A DNA stretch of 31,789 bases, taken from the IMG/VR virus record IMGVR_UViG_3300002138_000087, positions 1 through 31,789 of that record, one strand, 5' to 3'. Positions 19,293 to 25,658 of this stretch are shown here, piece by piece. Source of the DNA: a virus. The translations under genes were made by a program, and so were the position numbers. The notes under the pieces were generated by a model that was not told where the DNA came from, did not search any database, and saw only the letters and a list, made by a program, of their open reading frames with translations. Each line of letters opens with the position of its first letter. Positions within the stretch are counted from its first letter, which is position 1.

Positions 19293-19348
19293 GCGATTTT
19301 TTTGTAAATATTTCCATCGAGTTTGAGAAACATTCACAAAAAAATCGC
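19293..19348. repeat. 13-bp perfect inverted repeat next to the TnpB element
   Basis: GCGATTTTTTTGT (19293-19305) and ACAAAAAAATCGC (19336-19348) with a 30-nt loop. It may be a bidirectional terminator or part of the element's left end. Confidence 0.65.
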
Positions 19349-19354
19349 TCCATT

Positions 19355-19512
19355 ATGTCTAAAGAATTGATAAACCGGAGTATATCAGACAGTTGCAGAA
19401 CTTGACCAATGCGAAAGAAGTTGACTTTCCATGTTTTGTGGAACATGATACGACTTGTGGTGACGATGATGTATTCATTCACCCGAAGGTTGAACCAGCT
19501 AACCATTTCTAA
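19355..19512 (+). pseudogene. Remnant of the gene separated from its promoter by the TnpB element
   Basis: A strong coding frame (DKPEYIRQLQNLTNAKEVDF...DDDVFIHPKVEPANHF, stop 19510-19512) has no start in frame. ATG 19355 (MSKEL) is out of frame by one near 19370. It is probably a damaged phage gene whose promoter is now at 18021, on the far side of the insertion. Confidence 0.55.
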
Positions 19513-19513
19513 A

Positions 19514-19720
19514 ATGAAATTTACCGAAGACAACGACGACATTAATCCAGTCAAACTGGCCACTCCGTTTCATATTCTTTCTCTCATTCGCAAGAATAAT
19601 GGATTGACAATGGAACAGATTATGAATATGGGTTACGTGTTGGTTGACGTTCCCCTGAATGAACTGCTTCGCAACGATACGGTGTTTTTGCATGGTGACG
19701 TGTATCTCCCTAACGATTAA
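19514..19720 (+). CDS. Hypothetical protein (68 aa)
   Basis: ATG 19514 is one base after the stop of the upstream remnant, indicating that they were one operon. A helix-turn-helix-like stretch (HILSLIRKNNGLTMEQIMNMG) could be a small DNA-binding or adaptor domain, but the sequence is too short to be sure. With its promoter displaced by the TnpB element its expression may be low. Confidence 0.7.
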   Translation: MKFTEDNDDINPVKLATPFHILSLIRKNNGLTMEQIMNMGYVLVDVPLNELLRNDTVFLHGDVYLPND

Positions 19721-19762
19721 CTACTTATTAAGATTCGTTTTCTTAAACCACGGAAGTTGCCG

Positions 19763-19906
19763 ATGCGTAAAGAGAAAGAACTACCGAACGGCGAGATAGT
19801 GTGGACTCCATTCGCACTCAGGAAAATATCCCTTGACAAGACGTATCGTGAGATTGAATTCAATCTCAATCTGTTGCAGGAAAAAGTGGACTACCAATAC
19901 GTCTAA
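19763..19906 (+). CDS. Small hypothetical protein (47 aa)
   Basis: ATG 19763, TAA 19904-19906. The sequence (LPNGEIVWTPFALRKISLDK, then REIEFNLNLLQEKVDYQYV) is charged and helical toward the C-terminus. It begins 42 nt after the previous gene and ends just before the next promoter. No domain recognised. Confidence 0.6.
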   Translation: MRKEKELPNGEIVWTPFALRKISLDKTYREIEFNLNLLQEKVDYQYV

Positions 19907-19972
19907 ACTTTTTTCATAAAAAGGCCGATTGACTGTTGACTTTTTCTAAATGTGTAGTAATCTTTTTTCACA

Positions 19973-20197
19973 ATGAATAACAAAACGAACCTCTCCACGA
20001 ATCTGAAACTCTCCATCAACGAACGTCTGACCTTGGACCAGCGCCAGTCGCTGCAAGAGTATGACGCCAAGATGGATTTGCTTCACTCCATTCACGCGGA
20101 AATCGAAAAGGCCAATCCCAAGACGGATGGTTTCGATAACTCTGACATCGACGGAAACACCACCCGTTATGTCGGTTTCTACAATTTCACCGAATAA
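19973..20197 (+). CDS. Hypothetical protein (74 aa), leaderless, first of an operon
   Basis: The promoter is TTGACT (19936-19941), 16 nt, TAATCT (19958-19963), with 9 nt to ATG 19973. A polar N-terminus precedes a helix (RLTLDQRQSLQEYDAKMDLL) and a short acidic end. Genes at 20201, 20464 and 20898 follow at 3, 11 and 26 nt, so four genes probably share this promoter. Confidence 0.8.
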   Translation: MNNKTNLSTNLKLSINERLTLDQRQSLQEYDAKMDLLHSIHAEIEKANPKTDGFDNSDIDGNTTRYVGFYNFTE

Positions 20198-20200
20198 CCA

Positions 20201-20452
20201 ATGAACCTACTAAATGGTGCCTTGTGGGGTTTTTCGGGAACACCGTCAATCCTGAAAAACCCCTTTGAAAAGAGTAAAATCGACCGTATATTCGTTCACT
20301 GTTACCCCGATGTGTGGAGCAAAGTTGGTGCGTGGAAGTTTGAAGCCACCCTTAGCTTTACCAATGGGGATACCAAAGGTGAACAAAAAATCCACGGTAC
20401 ATCCTATCCAGACCTTATGAATAAGGTTGACAGTTTTATCAAAACCGTGTAA
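20201..20452 (+). CDS. Hypothetical protein (83 aa)
   Basis: ATG 20201 lies 3 nt after the previous stop. Strand-rich middle (IDRIFVHCYPDVWSKVGAWK, FEATLSFTNGDTKGEQKIHG) and a C-terminal helix (YPDLMNKVDSFIKTV). Looks like a small alpha/beta sandwich; no family recognised. Confidence 0.8.
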   Translation: MNLLNGALWGFSGTPSILKNPFEKSKIDRIFVHCYPDVWSKVGAWKFEATLSFTNGDTKGEQKIHGTSYPDLMNKVDSFIKTV

Positions 20453-20463
20453 TCTCCGTTTCT

Positions 20464-20871
20464 ATGAAAATCAATCAAGATAATCTCGCAGACGTATCCA
20501 TCAAAGTCAAAAACCAACGGGAAAATGACTTGGCCATTCTATTCCTCTCACAAATTGTTGGTGCCAAGGTTCCCGATACCTTGCAAAAAGGTGGTGATTT
20601 GTATGAGTTTACTAGGGAATATCCATATCTCGCCGTGGTGGAAGGATTCAATAAAATAGATGGTCATAAATATGCCCGAGCAAAGACCTTCACCGTGGCT
20701 CGTTTGGGTGAGTTGCTCGAGTTCCTGCTTGAACCTTCCGATGAATCCGTTGACGTTGGAAATGGTTATCAGGCCATTGTATCCGCTGACGGTGTGACGG
20801 TTGAGGGAATCACCTTCTCCCATGACGGCGTGTTGAATCTGACCAATGTCGTTAACAAGTTCAAGAAGTAA
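20464..20871 (+). CDS. Hypothetical protein (135 aa), paralogue of 21320-21729
   Basis: It starts ATG 20464. The segment VSIKVKNQRENDLAILFLSQ and later blocks (YPYLAVVEGFNKIDGHKYAR, VGNGYQAIVSADGVTVEGIT) align block by block with the frame at 21320-21729 (IKVNNQVEKLAALTILSNL, SYTAIVSKDTVKVGCQTF). The pair therefore arose by duplication. Role unknown; likely a compact beta-rich fold with a regular helix pair. Confidence 0.82.
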   Translation: MKINQDNLADVSIKVKNQRENDLAILFLSQIVGAKVPDTLQKGGDLYEFTREYPYLAVVEGFNKIDGHKYARAKTFTVARLGELLEFLLEPSDESVDVGNGYQAIVSADGVTVEGITFSHDGVLNLTNVVNKFKK

Positions 20872-20897
20872 ACAAACAACAAATCAATAAAATAATT

Positions 20898-21113
20898 ATG
20901 GAAAAAATCTTTGCTGCAATCGGTATTCTTTTGGGTGGCGTCATTCTCATCGTGGTATTCAGTGCTCTACTGGCCCTTCCGGTGATGTGGTTGTGGGATT
21001 GGATTATGCCAATTCTGTTTGGACTGGGCACAATCACTTGGGCTCAGGCTTGGGGATTGATGGTGCTCTGTGGCTTCTTGTTTAAGTCCACTACCACCGT
21101 CAAAAAGGACTAA
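20898..21113 (+). CDS. Two-helix membrane protein (71 aa)
   Basis: There are hydrophobic helices at about 4-30 (IFAAIGILLGGVILIVVFSA) and 45-64 (ITWAQAWGLMVLCGFLF), linked by PVMWLWDWIMPILFGLG. This Pro/Trp-rich linker is a pattern that I recall from small phage and bacterial membrane proteins. A basic tail ends in VKKD. Likely inner membrane; function unknown. Last gene of the operon from 19973. Confidence 0.82.
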   Translation: MEKIFAAIGILLGGVILIVVFSALLALPVMWLWDWIMPILFGLGTITWAQAWGLMVLCGFLFKSTTTVKKD

Positions 21114-21132
21114 ATAAAAAGTCGAAAGATAG

Positions 21133-21160
21133 TTGACAATTAAAAGAAGTTTGGTAAGGT
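21133..21160 (+). promoter_or_regulatory. Promoter of the pseudoknot leader
   Basis: TTGACA (21133-21138), 16 nt, TAAGGT (21155-21160). The transcript would start near 21167 and include the pseudoknot. Confidence 0.6.
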
Positions 21161-21184
21161 GATGGTGTTGAGGGAATATGAAGT

Positions 21185-21223
21185 AAGGTTTGGGGTAAAC
21201 CTTCGATAATCCGAAAAAACCCC
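21185..21223 (+). ncRNA. H-type pseudoknot in the leader of a 35-aa membrane peptide gene
   Basis: AAGGTTT (21185-21191) pairs with AAACCTT (21197-21203). The loop GGGGT (21192-21196) can pair with ACCCC (21219-21223) after an A-rich strand. The overall plan (short hairpin, loop paired to a tail, A-rich linker) recalls preQ1-type mini riboswitches, but the core bases differ. It could also be a translation-control element. Confidence 0.45.
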
Positions 21224-21241
21224 AATGCTTTTTGAATTATC

Positions 21242-21349
21242 ATGGAACCATTCAACGAAGAAAAAGTCAGAATCGTCGCAACCTTCTTTACAATCCTCAT
21301 TCTGATTGTGGGAATGACTGTGAATGGTTGTAATCCCTACGTGAAATAA
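21242..21349 (+). CDS. Small membrane/lipoprotein-like peptide (35 aa)
   Basis: ATG 21242, TAA 21347-21349. A charged start (MEPFNEEKVRIVA) leads into a hydrophobic stretch (TFFTILILIVGMTV) and ends NGCNPYVK, so the Cys is near a lipobox-like site but the signal is atypical. It sits behind the pseudoknot leader, so its expression may be controlled by it. Confidence 0.6.
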   Translation: MEPFNEEKVRIVATFFTILILIVGMTVNGCNPYVK

Positions 21350-21729
21350 CCCTTGACATCAAAGTCAACAACCAAGTTGAAAAACTGGCTGCACTCACCA
21401 TCCTTTCCAATCTAACTGGTATCCCCATTGGCCCAAAGGCATTGACTGAAACCATGGAGGGAAATGGAGTTTCGGCATATCCTTACGTCATTTTTGACGT
21501 CAATGTTATCTCCGGTAGGCGCACATTGGAAGATAGAAAGGAATTCAGCCTCGCTGAAGTCTCCAATCTCAAGGATTATTTGAAAAATGGTGATTCGGTG
21601 GAAGTGGTCTTGAATGATTCATACACCGCGATTGTTTCCAAGGATACCGTCAAAGTTGGTTGTCAGACGTTTCCTATCACCGTTCTCAAGGCACTGGTTG
21701 CGGCTCATAAAAAGTTGAACAAAAAGTAA
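21320..21729 (+). pseudogene. Paralogue of the 20464 protein, start codon missing
   Basis: The frame opens at about 21320 after a TAA and contains DIKVNNQVEKLAALTILSNL, PKALTETMEG, FDVNVISGRR and SYTAIVSKDTVKVGCQTF, ending at TAA 21727-21729. The similarity to the 20464-20871 protein begins within about 10 codons of the frame opening, but there is no ATG, GTG or TTG there. The first TTG is 21442. It overlaps the end of the 35-aa gene. It may be truncated or use a rare start. Confidence 0.6.
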
Positions 21730-21771
21730 ATGGTCTATTGACTTTTTATAAACCACTGGTAATCTACTCAC

Positions 21772-22359
21772 ATGATTTCACTTGAAACGGAATTCGTTAG
21801 TGGTGCTGGTGGTTACAGTGCCAATCCTCTGACCTACAAACAGGTTACTCGCACCGAGACGGTGGCTCTCTATGCTCGTCATCGTGAGGATGGCACCTTG
21901 AAGGATCACGAAGTGTTTCGTATCAAACTCTTAAAGAAGGGTCATCAAATCTTCAAGCAGACCTTGGAGGACGATACCGAACAGTATCCCTCGAATGAGA
22001 AGTTTGGTCGCACTGCATGGAGTTTCCTCCGATTGGGTGCCGCAATGGTGAAGTATCAGGAATTGGTTGAAGGCAAAGTCGCCACGGTGGATACAAGCGA
22101 TGATGGTGATGAAACGGAAGTTGCACCCCGTCCGGTTGGTCGGGCTCGTAATGAAAGGCCTGAGTTGGTCTATCCTGCTACCGAGCGATTCACCATGAAA
22201 GACTTGGCCTTGGTGAACAGTGTTGGTTGGAATCCCGCACTCATCTACAACCATATCAAAAAGGAAATGGAGGGTGGTGTGCTCGTCGAAGTTGCTCGAG
22301 TCAAGACTGATTCGGGTCGGGGTAAGCCGAGTGTGGTTTACTCGTTGGTTAACCGTTAA
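21772..22359 (+). CDS. Hypothetical protein with C-terminal winged-helix-like region (195 aa), leaderless
   Basis: The promoter is TTGACT (21738-21743), 16 nt, TAATCT (21760-21765), with 6 nt to ATG 21772. The N-terminal half is a mixed domain (VSGAGGYSANPLTYK, FRIKLLKKGHQIFKQ). A flexible acidic linker (DTSDDGDETEVAPRPVGRAR) follows. The C-terminal part (RFTMKDLALVNS, HIKKEMEGGVLVEVAR, GRGKPSVVYSL) reads like a small winged helix and probably binds DNA. Likely a regulator; not proven. Confidence 0.8.
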   Translation: MISLETEFVSGAGGYSANPLTYKQVTRTETVALYARHREDGTLKDHEVFRIKLLKKGHQIFKQTLEDDTEQYPSNEKFGRTAWSFLRLGAAMVKYQELVEGKVATVDTSDDGDETEVAPRPVGRARNERPELVYPATERFTMKDLALVNSVGWNPALIYNHIKKEMEGGVLVEVARVKTDSGRGKPSVVYSLVNR

Positions 22360-22364
22360 AATTT

Positions 22365-22568
22365 ATGCTTATTTCAAACGAAAAGTTGGCGAAGATTGTC
22401 GCCCTCATCACCGAAACCGCTGCAAAAAAGGTTGGTCCAGACCGTGAGGATTTTCTACCCGATGATGCGGCGGGTGGTAACATTGACGATGCCTACTATG
22501 CGGGCATCGAAACCGGGGAAGTGTATTTCGCACGCACACTTGAAGCCATCTTGGAAGAAAAGAATTAA
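22365..22568 (+). CDS. Hypothetical protein (67 aa)
   Basis: ATG 22365, five bases after the previous stop, no Shine-Dalgarno. Acidic and helical (KLAKIVALITETAAKKVG, GNIDDAYYAGIETGEVYFAR). Probably translated with the 195-aa gene. Function unknown. Confidence 0.78.
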   Translation: MLISNEKLAKIVALITETAAKKVGPDREDFLPDDAAGGNIDDAYYAGIETGEVYFARTLEAILEEKN

Positions 22569-22607
22569 TTGTTGACATTCGATAATAACTGACATACTCT
22601 AAAACCC

Positions 22608-22784
22608 ATGACACACCAAGCCTTTCTTATCGGCGCATTCGTCATTGGTGCCCTTGCTTCAATGTTTGGGTATCCAATCTATGACTTCGATACCAAGAAG
22701 TTTAGTCTTGCCAATTTTGGATTGATAGTGGTGCTCATGATTGCATGGACCATTATTTTTCTCCACACGTACGAAAGTCGTTGA
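22608..22784 (+). CDS. Two-helix membrane protein (58 aa), leaderless
   Basis: The promoter is TTGACA (22572-22577), 17 nt, TACTCT (22595-22600), with 7 nt to ATG 22608. There are helices at about 5-19 (AFLIGAFVIGALASMF) and 38-53 (GLIVVLMIAWTIIFL), with a polar loop. Its TGA (22782-22784) lies inside the -35 of the next gene. Confidence 0.78.
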   Translation: MTHQAFLIGAFVIGALASMFGYPIYDFDTKKFSLANFGLIVVLMIAWTIIFLHTYESR

Positions 22785-22815
22785 CTTTTTATAAATATCC
22801 AGTAATCTATTTCCA

Positions 22816-23067
22816 ATGAAACCAATGATTACTTGGAAACGAGTCACCAACAAAACTAGCAGCATTCCAAACCTGTTTGTTATCAGTATCTTTGGTGATG
22901 AAAGTGGATTCATAACCAAACCAAATGATTCTTCGACTGACAAAAACGCATGGAGAATCTATACGGGGATTGGTGATACGTGTCATTTCATCGGTCATGA
23001 GTATGACAAAAAGAAAGCCATGAAGAAATTGGAACAAATCTTTGTTCACTCGACGATTGTGGGTTGA
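22816..23067 (+). CDS. Hypothetical protein (83 aa), leaderless
   Basis: The promoter is TTGACT (22781-22786), 16 nt, TAATCT (22803-22808), with 7 nt to ATG 22816. A beta-rich N-terminus (ITWKRVTNKTSSIPNLFVIS) precedes a C-terminal helix (KKKAMKKLEQIFVHS). The stop TGA is part of the next TTGACA. Unknown role. Confidence 0.8.
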   Translation: MKPMITWKRVTNKTSSIPNLFVISIFGDESGFITKPNDSSTDKNAWRIYTGIGDTCHFIGHEYDKKKAMKKLEQIFVHSTIVG

Positions 23068-23098
23068 CATTTTATAAAACAATAGTAGTCTATTAAGT

Positions 23099-23329
23099 AT
23101 GAAAATCAAACTGACTTCTACTGTCTGGTGTGCGGTTCTTGGTGTTGAAGTTATTGACCCCGATGGTTGGAATCGTAAAAACCTCCAATCCTCTTGGGAT
23201 GAGGAAATCACCTTTGGGGTTTTCATGGACCGTTACGAGAACTCCACCGTTCGTGACCTCCAGAACAAGAGTGGATTGCCCGGAAACCGTTGGACGACAT
23301 TCCAACGTGCAATACAAGCACTCCAGTAA
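23099..23329 (+). CDS. Conserved small phage protein (76 aa), leaderless
   Basis: The promoter is TTGACA (23064-23069), 16 nt, TAGTCT (23086-23091), with 7 nt to ATG 23099. The block DPDGWNRKNLQSSWDEEITF, followed by FMDRYENSTV, matches a pattern that I recall from many tiny phage proteins. Likely a single alpha/beta domain. Function unknown. Confidence 0.8.
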   Translation: MKIKLTSTVWCAVLGVEVIDPDGWNRKNLQSSWDEEITFGVFMDRYENSTVRDLQNKSGLPGNRWTTFQRAIQALQ

Positions 23330-23334
23330 CCAAT

Positions 23335-23404
23335 TTGCATAGCGTCCACAATTTAAGCCGTGGAGAATAGCGAAAAAGAGCCGTAACCAGTAGCTACTAT
23401 GCAA
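23335..23404 (+). ncRNA. Closed-stem structured RNA (70 nt)
   Basis: The outer stem TTGCATAG (23335-23342) / CTATGCAA (23397-23404) is perfect. Inside it is TCCAC/GTGGA (23345-23349 / 23360-23364) and a palindromic GTAGCTAC near the end. It fills the space between a stop codon and the next promoter. It could be a stable small RNA or a 3'-end element. Confidence 0.45.
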
Positions 23405-23464
23405 TTATTTTTACTTTCTATAAACAAATGTTGACAAATTAGATATTTCTACTATATTATCACA

Positions 23465-23602
23465 ATGAACGGAAAAATCTACTTCAACGACCTGAACGAA
23501 CTGGCAAAGTTCCTCATTGATTTCACTGGTTCAACGGCGACCTTTGAGGTCAAGCAGGACGGTAATGCAAGATGGGTCTTGACATTCCTTGGTGGATTCT
23601 AA
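23465..23602 (+). CDS. Small hypothetical phage protein (45 aa), leaderless
   Basis: The promoter is TTGACA (23431-23436), 16 nt, TATATT (23453-23458), with 6 nt to ATG 23465; stop TAA 23600-23602. One helix (FNDLNELAKFLIDFTG) followed by strands (TFEVKQ, RWVLTFLGGF), a compact fold often seen in tiny phage proteins. Role unknown. Confidence 0.72.
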   Translation: MNGKIYFNDLNELAKFLIDFTGSTATFEVKQDGNARWVLTFLGGF

Positions 23603-23621
23603 AACCATGTGATGTGGCACG

Positions 23622-23668
23622 AATCATCTCGTCAAGTGATAATTTTCATGTGATTAGATGATTTTTTT
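23622..23668 (+). terminator. Rho-independent terminator
   Basis: AATCATCT (23622-23629) pairs with AGATGATT (23656-23663) across a structured loop and is followed by a T run to 23668. Confidence 0.7.
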
Positions 23669-23697
23669 GATATAATATCTCTGGTAATTTATATCCA

Positions 23698-23973
23698 ATG
23701 AAAACAGTTTCAGAATCAAAACAAATTGCTGGATGGCCAAGTGATTTGAAAAAAATGCATGGTGAAGCGCAAACAGCTTGTTGGCAACGTCATAACCACG
23801 CTCGTAATATCGCTCATGCCGATTATTCTAATCCTAAGTATATCTACAATAGATTGAAAGCAGATAACGATTGGGAAAAGGAAAGTGATTTGATTTTTGA
23901 AGGTTTCCAGAAAAAGTTTGGTGATATATCTGCAAGAAGTGGATTGACAACCAATAAAAATCTGATAAAGTAA
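23698..23973 (+). CDS. Hypothetical protein (91 aa)
   Basis: ATG 23698 with TAATTT (23683-23688) 9 nt upstream; no good -35 is found because the terminator T run occupies that place. The protein is helical and basic (HGEAQTACWQRHNHARNIAH, YIYNRLKADNDWEKESDLIF). Looks genuine from codon pattern; no family recognised. Confidence 0.75.
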   Translation: MKTVSESKQIAGWPSDLKKMHGEAQTACWQRHNHARNIAHADYSNPKYIYNRLKADNDWEKESDLIFEGFQKKFGDISARSGLTTNKNLIK

Positions 23974-23979
23974 TCGCAT

Positions 23980-24183
23980 ATGGAAGCTACTTGGACAATT
24001 GAAGATTTTACAACGGCAACGGGTCGTGCGCCTGAACAGGATGACTTGGAGCGGTGCAACTGCCCTGATGCTGGTCAACTTGCTCATCAATCTTGTGGCG
24101 TCTGCAAAGAACATAAGATGCCGGTGTTCATGTGCCGAGTATGTTTCAGCAAATGCTTCAAGCCGGGATTTGAACGACTGTAA
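23980..24183 (+). CDS. Zinc-binding protein (67 aa)
   Basis: ATG 23980 is 6 nt after the previous stop. The family-like block DDLERCNCPDAGQLAHQSCG, then VCKEHKMPVFMCRVCFSKCF, contains eight Cys and two His in knuckle spacing and probably binds one or two zinc ions. I recall related proteins in other phages. Likely a structural zinc protein; target unknown. Confidence 0.82.
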   Translation: MEATWTIEDFTTATGRAPEQDDLERCNCPDAGQLAHQSCGVCKEHKMPVFMCRVCFSKCFKPGFERL

Positions 24184-24227
24184 AATAATCGTTGACATTC
24201 CAAACAAATCAAGTATAGTCATTACAT

Positions 24228-24422
24228 ATGAAACACAAGCTCATCAACTTCAAGACCAAGCAAGAAGTTCAAATCGGTGACACGGTGACAGATTTTCGTG
24301 GTGACAATAGCAAGGTGACTGACTTTGCCGCTCCAAAACATTCCGCCAGCACCGGACGAATCTACACAGAGCATGGCGCATTCTTTCCGTCTGTGTATGG
24401 CTGCGAGATTGTTGCGGCCTAA
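24228..24422 (+). CDS. Conserved small phage protein (64 aa), leaderless
   Basis: The promoter is TTGACA (24192-24197), 16 nt, TATAGT (24214-24219), with 8 nt to ATG 24228. The pattern TVTDFRGDNSKVTDFAAPKH, then SASTGRIYTEHG and FFPSVYG, is one that I recognise from a widespread phage family of unknown function, probably a small beta barrel. Followed after 12 nt by a Cys-rich gene. Confidence 0.85.
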   Translation: MKHKLINFKTKQEVQIGDTVTDFRGDNSKVTDFAAPKHSASTGRIYTEHGAFFPSVYGCEIVAA

Positions 24423-24434
24423 CCTTTCAAACAT

Positions 24435-24587
24435 ATGCCTGAGAAATCATTCACCGATGACGATGAACCGGGCTGTCATATCTGTGGCGTTTGCACCGAT
24501 GGTGAGTGTTCTTTTGACAAGGACATGAATCCACATAGTGAGCCTCGTCCCTGCTGTGGACATCATGGTTGTGCAGAAGATGTATAA
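24435..24587 (+). CDS. Cys/His-rich miniprotein (50 aa)
   Basis: ATG 24435, TAA 24585-24587. It holds seven Cys and four His in 50 residues (CHICGVCTDGEC, CCGHHGC), so tight metal binding is likely. It is the second gene of a two-gene unit with the 64-aa protein. No fold can be named. Confidence 0.72.
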   Translation: MPEKSFTDDDEPGCHICGVCTDGECSFDKDMNPHSEPRPCCGHHGCAEDV

Positions 24588-24630
24588 AAACCTGTTGACA
24601 ACCTGAATATCTTTGATAACATGTTCCCAT

Positions 24631-24747
24631 ATGAAAGACCTACCTAAGTACATCAACGTTCGTGTGAAACGAATCATCACGGCAAAGTTTGGTGTAACTC
24701 TTTACCCTAACCGGGTTTATGAAGCCGAACGAGACGGGCCGAACTAA
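24631..24747 (+). CDS. Leaderless small protein ending RDGPN (38 aa)
   Basis: The promoter is TTGACA (24595-24600), 16 nt, TAACAT (24617-24622), with 8 nt to ATG 24631. The body is basic (KYINVRVKRIITAKFGVTLY), and the end ERDGPN-stop recurs at 29837-29872 in a shorter ORF with synonymous codon changes. The ORF 3' end is part of a structured RNA. It may be a leader peptide whose translation affects that RNA. Confidence 0.6.
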   Translation: MKDLPKYINVRVKRIITAKFGVTLYPNRVYEAERDGPN

Positions 24748-24867
24748 ACGGAAGCCCCGCCCACTCTACTAGGGAATGGGGGCACGGCCGAACAGGATGA
24801 GGCCATTCACCGAAGTCCGAGGTGGGTGGTAATGAAATGATGGGGAGAAAACCCCAGCAAATCTCGG
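24733..24867 (+). ncRNA. Repeated structured RNA, copy 1
   Basis: Four helices are visible: GGCC/GGCC (24737-24740 / 24801-24804), GCCCC/GGGGC (24754-24758 / 24779-24783), CACC/GGTG (24808-24811 / 24821-24824) and GGGG/CCCC (24842-24845 / 24852-24855). CCGAG (24817-24821) can also pair with CTCGG (24863-24867), forming a pseudoknot. Between helices, GGTAATGAAATGAT and AGCAAATCT are identical to copy 2 (29857-29992), while paired bases differ in compensatory ways. It ends just before a promoter. Family unknown. Confidence 0.7.
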
Positions 24868-24912
24868 CAAATCCCTTGACTTTTTATCAACTTTTGGTAG
24901 TCTATTTTCACA

Positions 24913-25194
24913 ATGAATATCAACATGGACGACGCAAACCGTTTGAATGAACTCCACAATGAAATGATGGAGATACTCAACGAATTCAAGGACATCTGCC
25001 GTGGTGCTATGACGCCACGGGAATATGAAATGTTTCGGTATAAGACGTTGGCTCACTTGGAACCGGGACTTGAACGTGATTGTGAGTGGGTGACAACCTT
25101 TTCCGCAATCACTCCCTTGGACGCAGTTGTGGAATTGGCTCAAGATTCGGTGGTGGAAGATGAGAATGAAGACAGTGAAGATGAAGCCAACTAA
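24913..25194 (+). CDS. Hypothetical acidic helical protein (93 aa), leaderless
   Basis: The promoter is TTGACT (24876-24881), 16 nt, TAGTCT (24898-24903), with 9 nt to ATG 24913. A long N-terminal helix (DANRLNELHNEMMEILNEFK) is followed by helix pairs and an acidic tail (EDENEDSEDEAN). Sits right behind the structured RNA. Function unknown. Confidence 0.8.
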   Translation: MNINMDDANRLNELHNEMMEILNEFKDICRGAMTPREYEMFRYKTLAHLEPGLERDCEWVTTFSAITPLDAVVELAQDSVVEDENEDSEDEAN

Positions 25195-25235
25195 GGCTTG
25201 ACGTTTCGATAATAATCAAGTAATCTCTTACCACA

Positions 25236-25445
25236 ATGAATAACAACCCAATCGTCAAAGGTTCAGTGGTCAAATACAAGGATGGTTACCAACGGGTGAC
25301 TACCTTGTTCAAGAAGACCGCAAACATCGGTGGTATCTTCAACGGGAAGATTTATCACAAGGGCGTTCCTCTTTCGGAGTTGACAGAAGCTCATGAAGAG
25401 TGGTATGCTATGTGGCAACAGTCGGAAACGTATCAATCAATGTAA
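25236..25445 (+). CDS. Conserved small phage protein (69 aa), leaderless
   Basis: The promoter is TTGACG (25198-25203), 17 nt, TAATCT (25221-25226), with 9 nt to ATG 25236. A KOW/SH3-like beta arrangement (IVKGSVVKYKDGYQRVTTLF, IFNGKIYHKGVPLSEL) and a C-terminal helix. I recall this pattern from other phages. Function unknown. Confidence 0.8.
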   Translation: MNNNPIVKGSVVKYKDGYQRVTTLFKKTANIGGIFNGKIYHKGVPLSELTEAHEEWYAMWQQSETYQSM

Positions 25446-25658
25446 TTTCTCTTGGTAGTCGTACTAAAGGTTGTGGGTTAACCTGAAACCCTCACGATTT
25501 TTCTCGGCGGAGAACAGGGTTAGTGAAGTGTCCATTAAATAAAAACTTGACAGGTGGCAACTATCCCTTAAATGTTGTGGTTTTTTGGTGCTTTATAACA
25601 CCTTTTGTAACCGAACAAAATACAATTTGGACCTATACCACTCTCCCTGAGTGCTTAA
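25446..25658. other. Intergenic structured region
   Basis: About 210 nt without a convincing gene. AACCCTCAC (around 25486) can pair with AGGGTTAGTG (around 25516), forming a hairpin of about 40 nt. A TTGACA at 25547-25552 has only a poor -10 (TAAATG). GGTG...CACC with a short T run lies near 25590-25610. Confidence 0.4.

Larger units (their letters stand above)
18036..19310 (-). mobile_element. IS200/IS605-like tnpB-only element
   Basis: It contains tnpB alone. The right end carries the hairpin 18039-18067, which lies inside the tnpB 3' end. The left end has an imperfect hairpin TTTGTAAAA...TTTTTACAAA at about 19262-19289. Exact tips are uncertain; the element has no target duplication to show them, as usual for this family. 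It separates a promoter -35 from its gene. Confidence 0.75.

Noticed and set aside
19239-19337. N-terminal extension of TnpB
   Set aside because: The family starts at the KSYKFRI region; the extra 33 residues translate the left end of the element.
24733-24867. Group I intron remnant
   Set aside because: No P3/P7 core or split exon could be identified, and the element lies between genes, not inside one.
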